Positions 7,821-17,298 are shown, numbered from the stretch's first letter. The stretch: 64,000 bases of DNA from Methylotenera_A sp040079935 (GCA_040079935.1 JBEBJI010000010.1:13383-77382); one strand, 5' to 3'. The notes: generated by a model from the sequence alone, not told the origin. Numbers and translations: made by a program.

Positions 7821-9788
7821 TCATTGCGGCAAGCGATAGCGCTGCTCGCTATAAAGCAAAGTAGGTAATAGCGAATTTGCCAATGCGCGTTGCTCAAGGT
7901 CTTTGGCATTAATTGGCGCAGCCACTTCATTCAAATGTTTATTTTTTGCATCATAAATGCCGTGCGCAGGGGGTTTGTCTTCGCGTAATACCACCACATT
8001 ATTGGCCTCTGTGGTTTGCTCCATCCAAGCAAAATTGTAGTTATATTGCATCATGGCACGACCTAAATAATCGGCTGGCAAATTAGATAAATCGCGACCT
8101 GTCATCGGGTGCTGCGCACTAATGCCCATCAGAGATAGCAGCGTAACAGGTAAATCAATTTGGCTGGTGATAGCCTTTATTTTTTGCGGTTTGATATCCG
8201 CGCCTAAAATTAAGCCAGGAATATGAAAGTGCTCAATTGGTACCAACGTTTCGCCGCGCACGCGTATGTCGTGGTCGGCAACGACTAAGAATACGGTATC
8301 TGTCCAATATTGGCTTTTCTGCGCCTCTACAAAAAATTTACCTATAGCATAATCGGCATATTTTACTGCATTATTATCGGTGGCTTTTGGTTGTTCATAA
8401 AGCTCAATACGACCATCAGGAAATTCAAAAGGTGCGTGGTTACTGGATGAAAAAGCTAAAGTAAAAAACGGCTTGCCACTGGCGTGGTGAGCCATCAGTT
8501 GCTCGTGTGTTTTATTCAGTAAATCTTCATCCGATGCGCCCCAGCTGCCAACAAACACAGGATTTTTGTAATCTTTTTGACCAATCACTTGCTGAAAGCC
8601 ATTGCCCATGAAGAAACTCTGCATATTGTCAAAATGCGTCTCACCACCATAAATAAATTCGGTGCTGTAGCCTTGTTTTGCCAGTAATGATGCCAGCGTA
8701 AAAAAGTTTTTTTGGCTAAGCGAAAGTTTAACGGTGCTATCGGCAGGTGTTGGCTGGAAGCCAGCAACAACGGCCTCTATGCCGCGTACAGAGCGTGTTC
8801 CCGTGGCATAAAGTTGTTCAAACCAAATACCTTGTTCTTTCAATTTTTCAAGATTGGGCGTGACTGGCACACCGCCGAGCGATTCTACAAAAGTTGCGCC
8901 TAAACTTTCTTGCAGAATAATCACCAAATTAAGCGGTTTGTCGCGTTTGGCGCTTGGCATTAGTGTTTTGAGCGTGGGAATATCTAAGTCTTTTGCATTG
9001 GTGAGTTTGAAAATCTGGGCTCTATCCATTTTGCCGTAAATTTGGCTTGATTTGCTTTCGTGCTGCAAGCTATACACCGCATAAATGACCGAGTAGCCAG
9101 AATTGAGTATCAAGCTATTTACCATGCTATCAGGCGTAATGGCAAATAGCGCGGGGTTTGCAGGGCGATGCCCAATCGTGGAGCGAATTGCAAAAGCGGT
9201 GACTAGAAATATGAGTGGCCACACAATCCATAGTTTTTTGTTTGACCAAGTGGATGTCGCGCTTAGCCATGGCCGCATAAAACGTCGCATCGCCCAAATT
9301 GCCAATAGCGCAAAGCCAAGCCCTGCAAAAATGTCAACTTTAAAACCGCGCCACAGCATGCCAAAAACTTCCTTGGGATATTTTAAGTATTCAACAAAAA
9401 TTCGATTAGGTCTTACATCGTATTCTCCAATAAAACCAGGCGTAGCGGCCTCTAAAAACACCAACAAAACAATCGCCAAAACTACCCAAATATAAGTAAA
9501 TTTTTGCCAGAACTTAAACAAACGTTTAATTGCTAAAATTGGTGCTAGCAACAAGGGAATTAGCGCTATTAGACTCAACTGAATAATATCGACGCGGATG
9601 CCTTGTAGCAGGATTTCAAGCAATTTACCAGTGCTAATTACACGGTCGAGTTTCCATAAAACTAAGCCAAGTCTTGAAATGGAAAGTATGACTAAACCCA
9701 ATAACAGCATCGCGATAAGCGGTGCAAAAGGGCCGAGTTTGTTGGCGATGCGCCAAATAAATGTGTGCAGTTTTTTAATCAATTGCAT
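7821..9788 (-). CDS. LTA synthase/sulfatase-family membrane protein
   Basis: A 655-aa protein with about five N-terminal membrane helices and a large periplasmic alkaline-phosphatase-fold domain. Family members move phosphoglycerol or phosphoethanolamine groups onto envelope glycans through a catalytic Thr. Here NLVIILQESLGATF supplies the first metal site, the nucleophile is the Thr in YATGTRSVRGIEA, IYGGETHFDN follows, and VVADHDIRVRG supplies the late metal ligands. The downstream neighbour carries a kinase domain, so both may modify one surface polymer. In a Gram-negative this is not a lipoteichoic acid enzyme, and OpgB-like or unknown specificity is more likely. The substrate is not readable from sequence. 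Confidence 0.83.
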   Translation of the reverse strand: MQLIKKLHTFIWRIANKLGPFAPLIAMLLLGLVILSISRLGLVLWKLDRVISTGKLLEILLQGIRVDIIQLSLIALIPLLLAPILAIKRLFKFWQKFTYIWVVLAIVLLVFLEAATPGFIGEYDVRPNRIFVEYLKYPKEVFGMLWRGFKVDIFAGLGFALLAIWAMRRFMRPWLSATSTWSNKKLWIVWPLIFLVTAFAIRSTIGHRPANPALFAITPDSMVNSLILNSGYSVIYAVYSLQHESKSSQIYGKMDRAQIFKLTNAKDLDIPTLKTLMPSAKRDKPLNLVIILQESLGATFVESLGGVPVTPNLEKLKEQGIWFEQLYATGTRSVRGIEAVVAGFQPTPADSTVKLSLSQKNFFTLASLLAKQGYSTEFIYGGETHFDNMQSFFMGNGFQQVIGQKDYKNPVFVGSWGASDEDLLNKTHEQLMAHHASGKPFFTLAFSSSNHAPFEFPDGRIELYEQPKATDNNAVKYADYAIGKFFVEAQKSQYWTDTVFLVVADHDIRVRGETLVPIEHFHIPGLILGADIKPQKIKAITSQIDLPVTLLSLMGISAQHPMTGRDLSNLPADYLGRAMMQYNYNFAWMEQTTEANNVVVLREDKPPAHGIYDAKNKHLNEVAAPINAKDLEQRALANSLLPTLLYSEQRYRLPQ

Positions 9789-9835
9789 GGAAAGCTTTTG
9801 TTTAACTTGAAGGCATAATTATACGGTGAAACCCA

Positions 9836-11020
9836 CTATTTTTGGCGCACACGCTTGATAGCTAGTAAGCTAATGATGAACAAAATTAAGCAACCAAAAA
9901 TAAATGCAGTGGTAATTACTGGGGTATAATTTTTTTCCATCACAGTGTAAAGCCCTACAAGAATCAGCATACTGAAGTTTTCAAAAAAGTTTTGCACTGC
10001 GACTGCGTTGCCCGCGCCAACGGTTTCGTGACCGCGTTCTTGCAATAAGGCATTCAGTGGCACTACATAAAATCCACCTGATACACCAATCAACATGAGC
10101 AAGACAATGGCGGTGTATAAGTGCGTTGTGTGCGCAAATAGCATGATAAATACGCCGATTAAAAGCCCTGCAGGCAGTACACGATTGATATTTTTCAGGG
10201 TAACAAATTTAGCCGCAAGCGCCGCGCCAATGGCGATACCAATTGCTACTGCTCCGCTTAAATTGGCGGGCATGCTTAAATCATTCATACTTAACGCGAC
10301 AGGAACCCAAGCGACTAATAGCAAACGCAGTGTTGAGCCTGTGCCCCAAAATATGCTAGAGCCTATCAGTGAAAAACGTGCGTCCTTATTATAAGAAAGT
10401 AATTTAAGCGCCTCAAAAAATTCTTTTGCAAGCTTGAATGGTTGAAATTTAGTATCTGGCCTAGCAATAGGCAAGGGCGGTATCAAGGTATTGACGATTG
10501 CCGCTAAAAAGTAGCATCCGCAGATCGAAATTAATGCGATAGAAATAGAAATATCGGCCAGTTTCCCGCCAAGCACCGCACCCAATAAAATGGCTATAAT
10601 GGTGGAGCCTTCCATTAAACCATTGGCTTTGACTAATTTATTAGCTGAAACTAACTCGCTTAAAATGCCATATTTAGCAGGTGAATAAGCTGCCGCACCC
10701 ATGCCTACCATACCATAAGCAATCAGAGGATTGACGCCTGAAAACATCGCCGCTGCGCCTAATAATTTGAGTATGTTAGCGATTAACATCACCCGACCTT
10801 TTGGGAAGCCGTCAGCAAATGGCCCAACAAATGGCGCGAGCAAAATGAATGCGAGTACGAAAAATTCCTGCAACATGGGGATCTGCCAGCTAGGTGCGGC
10901 ATAGGATTTTAATAGTGCAATTGCTGCAAAAAGCAGCGCGTTATCAGCTAATGCAGAAATAAATTGCGCGATATAGATGGCAATCATGCCGCGCGAGAAC
11001 AAGGTTTGGGAATTATGCAA
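9836..11020 (-). CDS. lplT: Lysophospholipid transporter LplT
   Basis: A major-facilitator protein of 394 aa with about 12 membrane helices. It flips lysophospholipids across the inner membrane for re-acylation by Aas. Family features are the N-terminal region ALADNALLFAAIALL and the motif SPAKYGILSELV, followed by KANGLMEGSTI. The gene lies 29 bases downstream of aas, the classic lplT-aas pairing, although here aas comes first. An ATG start is used, preceded by the aas stop region. Confidence 0.92.
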   Translation of the reverse strand: MHNSQTLFSRGMIAIYIAQFISALADNALLFAAIALLKSYAAPSWQIPMLQEFFVLAFILLAPFVGPFADGFPKGRVMLIANILKLLGAAAMFSGVNPLIAYGMVGMGAAAYSPAKYGILSELVSANKLVKANGLMEGSTIIAILLGAVLGGKLADISISIALISICGCYFLAAIVNTLIPPLPIARPDTKFQPFKLAKEFFEALKLLSYNKDARFSLIGSSIFWGTGSTLRLLLVAWVPVALSMNDLSMPANLSGAVAIGIAIGAALAAKFVTLKNINRVLPAGLLIGVFIMLFAHTTHLYTAIVLLMLIGVSGGFYVVPLNALLQERGHETVGAGNAVAVQNFFENFSMLILVGLYTVMEKNYTPVITTAFIFGCLILFIISLLAIKRVRQK

Positions 11021-11049
11021 TTTTTACTATTGTTTAACAGGCCGTGAAA

Positions 11050-13182
11050 TTATGCGGCTTCAGCCATTTGCTTCAGCGTTACATAATCGGTTTTGCCGGT
11101 GCCCAATAGTGGAATTTCTTCAAGTGCAATAATTTTTCGCGCAACTGCTAGCTCTGGCAGGCCAAGATTTTTCGCGACAATTTGTAAATCTTCGCGCTTA
11201 AGTTTTTTGTCTGTGGTGAACAGCATAATGCTTTCACCGCGTTGCGCATCGGCAATCGAGCTTGCTGCGTGTTGTTGCTCTGGCGCGGCGGTGTTGGCGA
11301 TATGTTCTACCACTTCTAGCGAGACCATTTCACCTGCCACTTTGGCAAAGCGTTTAACGCGGCCTTTAATGTGGATAAAACCTTGTGTGTCAATTTCCAC
11401 AATATCACCCGTGTTATACCAGCCTTCAGCAGGCGGGTTAAGTGCGCCAGGCTTATCGAATAGGTAGTAGCCCAACATGACGTTTTCGCCTTTAACATGC
11501 AATAAACCACCATTAATAATGCCAGGAACTGCTTCCAGCTTGGCTTCCATGCCAGTTACTAATTGCCCAACGCTACCGTTTAAATGTGCCGTCGGCGAGT
11601 TAATTGCGACAGCGGGGGCGCACTCTGTTGTACCATAACCTTCTAAAATATTGATGCCGAATTTTTCCTGATAAGTTTTGCGCACTTCATCATTTAACTT
11701 TTCAGCACCTGCAACGACAATTCTAAGTTTAGAAAAATCGTTTGGATGTGCGAATTTAGCGTAATTACCCAAGAAGGTGCTGGTGGCGAAAAATACGGTG
11801 CAACCACGATTGTTAATGAGTTCAGGAATCACTTTGTATTGCAGGGGCGATGGGAATATGTTGATTTTGATGCCATTGAGTATGGGAATGAGTGATCCAG
11901 TAAATCCAAACGAGTGAAAAACAGGCAACACCATCATAAATTTATCGGTTGAGGTAAACTCGATTGCAGATAATATTTGTGCAATATTGGCCAAAATGCT
12001 TTTGTGTGAATGCACCACGCCTTTTGGCTTGCCCTCACTGCCAGACGTAAATAAGACAACGGCTGTTTCTTTATGCGAGCTGGTTTCCATGGCCAAGCGC
12101 GGATAATGCAAGGCATAGCCCATGAGCCAAGCACGATCTAGCATGCCAAATTGGGCACGCAGATCTTCTAAGTAAACCACATTTAAATTTTGTAAGTTAT
12201 CGACTACTTTTTCAAGTTCAGCGGCCTCTATAAACTTGTGTGAGGTAATAATGGTTTTGACATTGGCGGCAATGCAGGCGTTTTGCATGCCTGCCGTACC
12301 AGAGGTGTAGTTGAGCATGGCGGGAACGCGGTTGAATGCGCTCATGCCTAAAATAAGTGCCAATGTGTTGGTAATGTTAGGCATCAACACGCCGACCACT
12401 TCGCCAGAACTGCTCACTTTACTGGCGATTCTGCCCAAGGCAAGACTTTTTTTCAGTAAATTTTGATAAGTTTCTTCGTTTTCATTCATGTCTTCTATGA
12501 ATTTATAGTCGCCACCAAATTTATCGACCGCATCCAAAAATGCCTCAAACAAGGTGCGGCTTTTTTGTGATTCAAATAACATTTTTTGCATAACGCTGCG
12601 CATACCTTCGCCCGCAATGCGGCGGCGTTGCTTACCAGTAGGAAAGCTGCGATTTGAGGCTTTTGGCATCACAATGTTGGTGCTTGGCAACACAGTGAGA
12701 ATAACGTGCGGAAATAAGCGTTTAAGTTGGTGACGCGATAAGCGCCCAAAATAGGATTCGCCTGCGCCATCAATGCGCACGGGCAAAACGGTGGCGCCTG
12801 TTTTGCCAGCAATAAATCCTGGGCCGTCATAGACTTTTTGTATCTCGCCAGTTGCGGTGACGCGCCCTTCTGGGAAAACCACCACATTTTCGCCAGCCTC
12901 AAGCAATTTGATGACTTTTTTCATGGCGATAGGATTCGTGGTATCCACTTCTACATGGTGCGTTAAACGTAGCGCTTGCCTAAATGCCCATTTTTTGTAT
13001 GTTGAGGTATGCACAACAAAGGTGGCTTTTTTGGGTAAGAATAAGCAAAGCAATAAACCATCTAAAAATGATTCATGGTTGGCGACAATCAATAGGCCAT
13101 CTTCAGCGGGCACATTTTCTAGCCCGCGCACCTCTACCCTAAACAATATTTTGCAGATAAAACGCAGGATACTCGTTAACAT
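11050..13182 (-). CDS. aas: Bifunctional acyltransferase/acyl-ACP synthetase Aas
   Basis: Re-acylates 2-acyl-glycerophosphoethanolamine imported by LplT. The N-terminal PlsC-type domain has NHESFLDG (His36/Asp41) and FPEGRVTATG. The C-terminal adenylating domain has the P-loop TSGSEGKPKGVVHSH, EGYGTTECAPA and YNTGDI. The open frame extends upstream to 13272, but I choose ATG 13182 because CGGGAG lies 6 bases ahead of it. That gives 710 aa, close to the E. coli enzyme, and removes a Lys-rich 30-residue extension. The 303-base gap upstream holds the promoter region, one copy of the 39-nt palindrome and the amtB terminator. Confidence 0.92.
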   Translation of the reverse strand: MLTSILRFICKILFRVEVRGLENVPAEDGLLIVANHESFLDGLLLCLFLPKKATFVVHTSTYKKWAFRQALRLTHHVEVDTTNPIAMKKVIKLLEAGENVVVFPEGRVTATGEIQKVYDGPGFIAGKTGATVLPVRIDGAGESYFGRLSRHQLKRLFPHVILTVLPSTNIVMPKASNRSFPTGKQRRRIAGEGMRSVMQKMLFESQKSRTLFEAFLDAVDKFGGDYKFIEDMNENEETYQNLLKKSLALGRIASKVSSSGEVVGVLMPNITNTLALILGMSAFNRVPAMLNYTSGTAGMQNACIAANVKTIITSHKFIEAAELEKVVDNLQNLNVVYLEDLRAQFGMLDRAWLMGYALHYPRLAMETSSHKETAVVLFTSGSEGKPKGVVHSHKSILANIAQILSAIEFTSTDKFMMVLPVFHSFGFTGSLIPILNGIKINIFPSPLQYKVIPELINNRGCTVFFATSTFLGNYAKFAHPNDFSKLRIVVAGAEKLNDEVRKTYQEKFGINILEGYGTTECAPAVAINSPTAHLNGSVGQLVTGMEAKLEAVPGIINGGLLHVKGENVMLGYYLFDKPGALNPPAEGWYNTGDIVEIDTQGFIHIKGRVKRFAKVAGEMVSLEVVEHIANTAAPEQQHAASSIADAQRGESIMLFTTDKKLKREDLQIVAKNLGLPELAVARKIIALEEIPLLGTGKTDYVTLKQMAEAA

Positions 13183-13355
13183 AAACATCTCCCGATTTCG
13201 TTTTTTGAATATTATTTTTTTATAAGTTTTAAATTCAATTTTAGCTGTTCTATTTTTATAGCAATAGTACACGCTGGCGCGGGTGCTCGCCTAGTGTGGC
13301 GAGTAAGTTCAAGGCTATTTATTTAGTTGGATTTGTATCAATAATTTAGAAAATA

Positions 13356-13394
13356 ATGCCCTGTAAGCCGCATGGGTATTGGCTCCCATGGCAT
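13356..13394 (-). repeat. 39-nt palindromic element, copy A
   Basis: Copy between the amtB terminator and the aas start. Read on the minus strand, the central 15 bases are CCAATACCCATGCGG, one change from the family loop CCAATATCCATGCGG. The outer arms end in ATGCC/GGCAT, but the inner left arm has diverged. Strand is given as the reading that contains the AATATCCATG loop. Confidence 0.8.
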
Positions 13395-13443
13395 GTTTTT
13401 TTTGATAAATTAAGTTTAATATTTTAATTAAGAAAAATAAAAA

Positions 13444-13463
13444 ACGGGCGCCGAAGCGCCCGT
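13444..13463 (-). terminator. Terminator of glnK-amtB
   Basis: ACGGGCGC and GCGCCCGT form a perfect 8-bp stem around a CGAA tetraloop, followed on the minus strand by a T-rich run (A-rich 13432-13443 on the plus strand). It is 22 bases beyond the amtB stop. Confidence 0.92.
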
Positions 13464-13485
13464 TTGTTTACAGCTCACTTATGAA

Positions 13486-15021
13486 TTATGAGTGATAAGC
13501 GCGCTCTCCATGCTCTGTGGTATCTAAGCCCTCACGCTCAGATTCTTCAGATACACGCAAACCGATTAACAAATCAACTACTTTTAGTGCGATGAATGAA
13601 ACCACTGCAGAAACCACAATTGCAGTCACTACAGCATAAACTTGCGCAGTCATTTGTGCTGCAAAGTTGTATTCACCTACAGCGTTTGCAACATAGTCAT
13701 AAACGCCCATGCCGCCCAATGCTGGGTTTACAAACACACCTGTTGCTAGCGCACCAAAAATACCACCCACAGCGTGAATCCCGAATACATCGAGTGCATC
13801 GTCATAACCAAATGCATATTTAACTTTAGATACAAATAGGTAGCAAATTGGTGAAACCAGCAAGCCAATGATAATCGCACCCATTGGGCCAACAAAACCG
13901 CACGCAGGTGTAATGGCAACCAAGCCAGCAACTGCGCCAGAAGCAGCACCCAGCATAGATGGTTTTGATTTGTGGAACCACTCAACAAACATCCACGATA
14001 TAGTCGCTGCACCAGCTGCAATCATAGTGTTTAAGAAAGCCAATGCTGCGTAACCGTTTGCCTCTAAATTAGAGCCAGCATTAAAACCAAACCAACCTAC
14101 CCACAATAAAGCTACGCCTGCCATTGTTAAAGTTAAGCTGTGCGGTGTCATTGCTTCTTTGCCGAAGCCGATACGTTTACCTAACACAATACAAGCCACT
14201 AAACCTGCCACGCCCGCATTGATGTGCACAACTGTACCACCTGCAAAGTCAATAGCGCCTTTTGCCCATAACCAACCTGCATTTGCCAAAACAGTATTAA
14301 GTGATTCAGCCGTAGTAATTGCATCTGGGCCATCCCAATACCAAACCATGTGCGCGATTGGCAAGTAAGCAAAAGTAAACCACAACACCATAAATGCTAA
14401 TACAGCAGAAAACTTCATACGCTCAGCAAATGCGCCAACAATCAACGCGGGTGTAATAGCAGCAAAAGTCAGTTGGAAAGCCACAAAAATTAGCTCAGGA
14501 ATATATACGCCTTTGCTAAAAGTTGCCGCGATGGAATCTGGTGTAATGCCAGCCAAAAATGCTTTACTCAAGCCGCCAAAAAATGGATTCCCTCCAGTAA
14601 AGGCCACGCTGTAGCCATATAAAGCCCACAAAATACCTAGTAAAGAGAATATGGCAAAGGTTTGCATTAACACAGAAAGCATATTTTTTTGGCGCACTAA
14701 GCCGCCATAAAATAAACCCAAACCTGGTATCGCCATCATAGTAACCAGCACGGTTGCAACAATCATCCACGCAGTGTCACCCTTATTCGGCACAGGTGCA
14801 GGTGCTACAGCCGCTTCAGCTGGCGCTGCTTCAGCTGGTACAACTTCAGCTACTGCAGCATCAACAGCAACTGCCGCCTCTGCAACTGCGTCTACTGTTG
14901 CTTCAGCAGCTTCTGTCGTTGCTTCGGCTGCCGTGGTTGCCATATCTTCGGCATAACTTACTTGAGTAAACCCTAAACCTACTAAGGCAACCAATGATAA
15001 TATCGATAATATTTTCTTCAT
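13486..15021 (-). CDS. amtB: Ammonium transporter AmtB
   Basis: Inner-membrane ammonium channel of 511 aa. A signal peptide (about residues 1-24, ending SYAE) is followed by an Ala/Val/Glu/Pro-rich stretch to about residue 78, then the Amt core from GDTAWMIVATVLVTMM. Family motifs include FYGGLVRQKN, FAGGTVVHINAGVAG with the first pore His, and DDALDVFGIHAVGGIFGAL, in parts around the second pore His. The gene is 12 bases downstream of glnK with AAAGGGGCG as ribosome site. The P-II product of glnK would gate it by binding its cytoplasmic face. Expression should rise under nitrogen limitation from the sigma-54 promoter upstream of glnK. Confidence 0.95.
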   Translation of the reverse strand: MKKILSILSLVALVGLGFTQVSYAEDMATTAAEATTEAAEATVDAVAEAAVAVDAAVAEVVPAEAAPAEAAVAPAPVPNKGDTAWMIVATVLVTMMAIPGLGLFYGGLVRQKNMLSVLMQTFAIFSLLGILWALYGYSVAFTGGNPFFGGLSKAFLAGITPDSIAATFSKGVYIPELIFVAFQLTFAAITPALIVGAFAERMKFSAVLAFMVLWFTFAYLPIAHMVWYWDGPDAITTAESLNTVLANAGWLWAKGAIDFAGGTVVHINAGVAGLVACIVLGKRIGFGKEAMTPHSLTLTMAGVALLWVGWFGFNAGSNLEANGYAALAFLNTMIAAGAATISWMFVEWFHKSKPSMLGAASGAVAGLVAITPACGFVGPMGAIIIGLLVSPICYLFVSKVKYAFGYDDALDVFGIHAVGGIFGALATGVFVNPALGGMGVYDYVANAVGEYNFAAQMTAQVYAVVTAIVVSAVVSFIALKVVDLLIGLRVSEESEREGLDTTEHGERAYHS

Positions 15022-15033
15022 TTCATCGCCCCT

Positions 15034-15372
15034 TTATAGTGCATCAGGACCGGTTTCACCGGTACGAATGCGATAAACTTGTTCTAGATTAAATACAAAG
15101 ATTTTGCCATCGCCAATTTTGCCAGTTGCAGCAGCTTTCTCAATCGCATCAACCACTTGGTCTAACATATCATCTTTAATAGCAACTTCTAATTTTACTT
15201 TTGGCAAAAAATCCACCACATATTCTGCACCGCGATATAACTCGGTGTGACCTTTTTGGCGACCAAAACCTTTCACCTCTGTTACCGTAATGCCTTGCAC
15301 GCCAATGGCAGACAAAGCTTCACGCACTTCGTCAAGCTTAAACGGCTTGATAATTGCGGATACGAATTTCAT
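15034..15372 (-). CDS. glnK: Nitrogen regulatory protein P-II (GlnK type)
   Basis: Trimeric 112-aa signal protein that senses 2-oxoglutarate and ATP/ADP and controls AmtB and other targets. The T-loop contains Tyr51 in ELYRGAEYVVDF, the uridylylation site, and the C-terminal signature GKIGDGKIFVFNLE is intact. The strong ribosome site AAGGGGG stands 8 bases before the ATG. It is first in a two-gene operon with amtB. The call GlnK rather than GlnB rests on that linkage and on the sigma-54 promoter. Confidence 0.94.
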   Translation of the reverse strand: MKFVSAIIKPFKLDEVREALSAIGVQGITVTEVKGFGRQKGHTELYRGAEYVVDFLPKVKLEVAIKDDMLDQVVDAIEKAAATGKIGDGKIFVFNLEQVYRIRTGETGPDAL

Positions 15373-15426
15373 CTTTCAACCCCCTTTATGTTTTAGAACA
15401 AATAAAATAAAACCACATTTAGCATT

Positions 15427-15442
15427 AGCAAGGCACGTGCCA
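15427..15442 (-). promoter_or_regulatory. Sigma-54 promoter of glnK-amtB
   Basis: Read on the minus strand the site is TGGCACGTGCCTTGCT, an exact match to the sigma-54 consensus TGGCACG-N4-TTGCW with GG and GC elements correctly spaced. Its -12 GC lies about 56 bases before the glnK start, leaving a leader of roughly 40 bases. Enhancer sites for NtrC were looked for upstream (15443-15551), but no convincing TGCAC-N-GTGCA pair was seen. Confidence 0.9.
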
Positions 15443-15551
15443 ACATAAATATTGTTTATAATCAATAGGATAGTTAATAATTAAACAGTAGCGCATTTGT
15501 GGTTTAGCCGTTAAAATCTGCTAAACTGCTACAAAATAACGAGGAATTGTC

Positions 15552-15794
15552 ATGTTTAGCTCAGAAAAAATCAATGAAATATCCAATAAAATCAATGAGA
15601 TGATAAAATCAAGCCCACTGGCAGATGTGGAAAAGAACATAAATGCACTAATTCAGGGCGCGTTCACCAAAATGGAGCTTGTTTCGCGCGAAGAATTTGA
15701 TGTGCAGGCGGAAGTGTTGCGCAACACGCGCGAAAAACTAGAAATGCTCGAAAAGAAACTAACTGAATTAGAAGAAAAAGCTAAACAAAAATGA
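15552..15794 (+). CDS. ubiK: Ubiquinone biosynthesis accessory factor UbiK (YqiC/BMFP family)
   Basis: An 80-aa protein made of an amphipathic N-terminal helix and a C-terminal coiled coil (about residues 45-78, rich in Glu, Lys and Leu), the layout of the BMFP family. UbiK forms a trimer that binds membranes and helps late aerobic ubiquinone synthesis by the Ubi complex (known in E. coli and Salmonella). The conserved SREEFDVQAEVLRNTREKLE block is present, in two runs around EVL. It overlaps comM by 4 bases (ATGA). It is divergent from glnK across a 179-base gap. Confidence 0.9.
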   Translation: MFSSEKINEISNKINEMIKSSPLADVEKNINALIQGAFTKMELVSREEFDVQAEVLRNTREKLEMLEKKLTELEEKAKQK

Positions 15795-17296
15795 CGCTAG
15801 CCGTGCTTTACAGCCGCGCGCTAAGCGGCATGGATGCGCCAGAAGTGGTGGTAGAGGTGCATCTCGCCAATGGTTTGCCGCAATTTGCCATTGTTGGCTT
15901 GCCTGAGGCAGAGGTAAAAGAAAGCAAAGATCGCGTGCGTGCGGCCATTCTCACCGCGCAGTTCGAGTTTCCTGCCAAGCGTATCACGGTTAACCTAGCG
16001 CCGGCCGATTTGCCTAAAGAAAGTGGTCGTTACGATTTACCAATCGCCTTGGGCATATTGGCTGCCAGCGGCCAAATACCGAGTGAGCCGTTAAGCCGCT
16101 ACGAAATCGCTGGTGAGTTAGCGCTCACTGGCGAGCTGCGCCCAATACGCGGCGCGCTGGCGATGACCTATCATATGGTCCACAAAGGTGCAAAGAATAA
16201 GCGTGCGTTTATTCTGCCTCATTTAAGTGCACAAGAAGCCAGCTTGGTCAAAGATGCAGTGATTTACCCGGCACACTCGCTGCTGGAAGTTTGCGCGCAT
16301 TTAAGCGGCCATACTGCATTAAATCAGTATGAATCGAATGCTCAGCAACAAGTCATTGAGTATCCTGACTTCAACGAAGTAAAAGGCCAATCGCAGGCCA
16401 AGCGCGCGTTGGAAATCGCTGCGGCTGGCGGTCATAGCGTGCTGATGAGCGGACCTCCCGGCACAGGCAAAAGCATGTTGGCAAGTCGCTTTGTAGGTAT
16501 TTTGCCGAGTATGACAGAAGCTGAAGCGCTAGAATCAGCCGCCATTCAATCGCTCAACGGTAATTACAAATTAGAAAACTGGAAGCGCCGACCTTATCGT
16601 TCACCGCATCACACAGCGTCTGGCGTGGCTTTGGTGGGCGGTGGCGGCATTCCGCGCCCGGGTGAAATTTCATTGGCGCATCATGGCGTGTTGTTTTTAG
16701 ATGAGCTGCCAGAGTTTGAGCGAAAAGTATTAGAAGTGCTGCGCGAGCCGCTAGAAAGTGGAAAAATCACCATCAGCCGCGCCGCACGACAGGCGGATTT
16801 CCCTGCTTCATTTCAATTGCTGGCCGCCATGAACCCCTGCCCGTGCGGCTATTTGGGGCATTTCAACAACAAATGCCGCTGCACGCCAGATAATGTGGCG
16901 CGCTACAAAGCCAAAATTTCAGGCCCATTGTTAGACCGCATCGATATGCATATTGAAGTGCCCGCGCTAAAAGAAGATGAAATGACTTCGGCCGCAAATG
17001 CAGAAAACTCTGAAGCTATCAGAAACCGCGTGGAAACTGCGCGGGCGCTGCAACTCAAGCGCCAAGGCAAAGCCAATTTTGCGCTTGGCAGTTTAGAAAT
17101 AGACGAATTTTGCCAACCCGACGAAGCCGGCATGACCTTATTAAAAGCCGCTATCTCTAAATTAAACCTGTCCGCCCGCGCCTATCACCGCATTTTAAAA
17201 GTCGCCCGCACCATCGCCGATGTTGCGGGAGAGCCTGCAATTAAACCCGCCCACATTGCCGAAGCAGTGCAATATCGACGCGGAGATGTAAATTAA
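15791..17296 (+). CDS. comM: YifB/ComM family Mg chelatase-like AAA+ ATPase
   Basis: A 501-aa protein with an N-terminal S5/Lon-like fold (GLPQFAIVGLPEAEVKES), a central Mg-chelatase AAA+ module with Walker A GPPGTGKSM and Walker B LFLDELPEF, a Cys cluster CPCGYLGH...CRC, and a C-terminal helical domain (LNLSARAYHRILKVARTIAD). ComM homologues are hexameric helicases that drive branch migration when transformed DNA is integrated (shown in Vibrio). Its presence in the same window as a type IV pilus operon fits natural competence, which remains an inference. Confidence 0.93.
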   Translation: MTLAVLYSRALSGMDAPEVVVEVHLANGLPQFAIVGLPEAEVKESKDRVRAAILTAQFEFPAKRITVNLAPADLPKESGRYDLPIALGILAASGQIPSEPLSRYEIAGELALTGELRPIRGALAMTYHMVHKGAKNKRAFILPHLSAQEASLVKDAVIYPAHSLLEVCAHLSGHTALNQYESNAQQQVIEYPDFNEVKGQSQAKRALEIAAAGGHSVLMSGPPGTGKSMLASRFVGILPSMTEAEALESAAIQSLNGNYKLENWKRRPYRSPHHTASGVALVGGGGIPRPGEISLAHHGVLFLDELPEFERKVLEVLREPLESGKITISRAARQADFPASFQLLAAMNPCPCGYLGHFNNKCRCTPDNVARYKAKISGPLLDRIDMHIEVPALKEDEMTSAANAENSEAIRNRVETARALQLKRQGKANFALGSLEIDEFCQPDEAGMTLLKAAISKLNLSARAYHRILKVARTIADVAGEPAIKPAHIAEAVQYRRGDVN

Positions 17297-17298
17297 GC

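Noticed and set aside
13183..13272. 30-residue N-terminal extension of Aas from ATG 13272
   Set aside because: Lys-rich, without family similarity, while ATG 13182 has a well-placed CGGGAG site.
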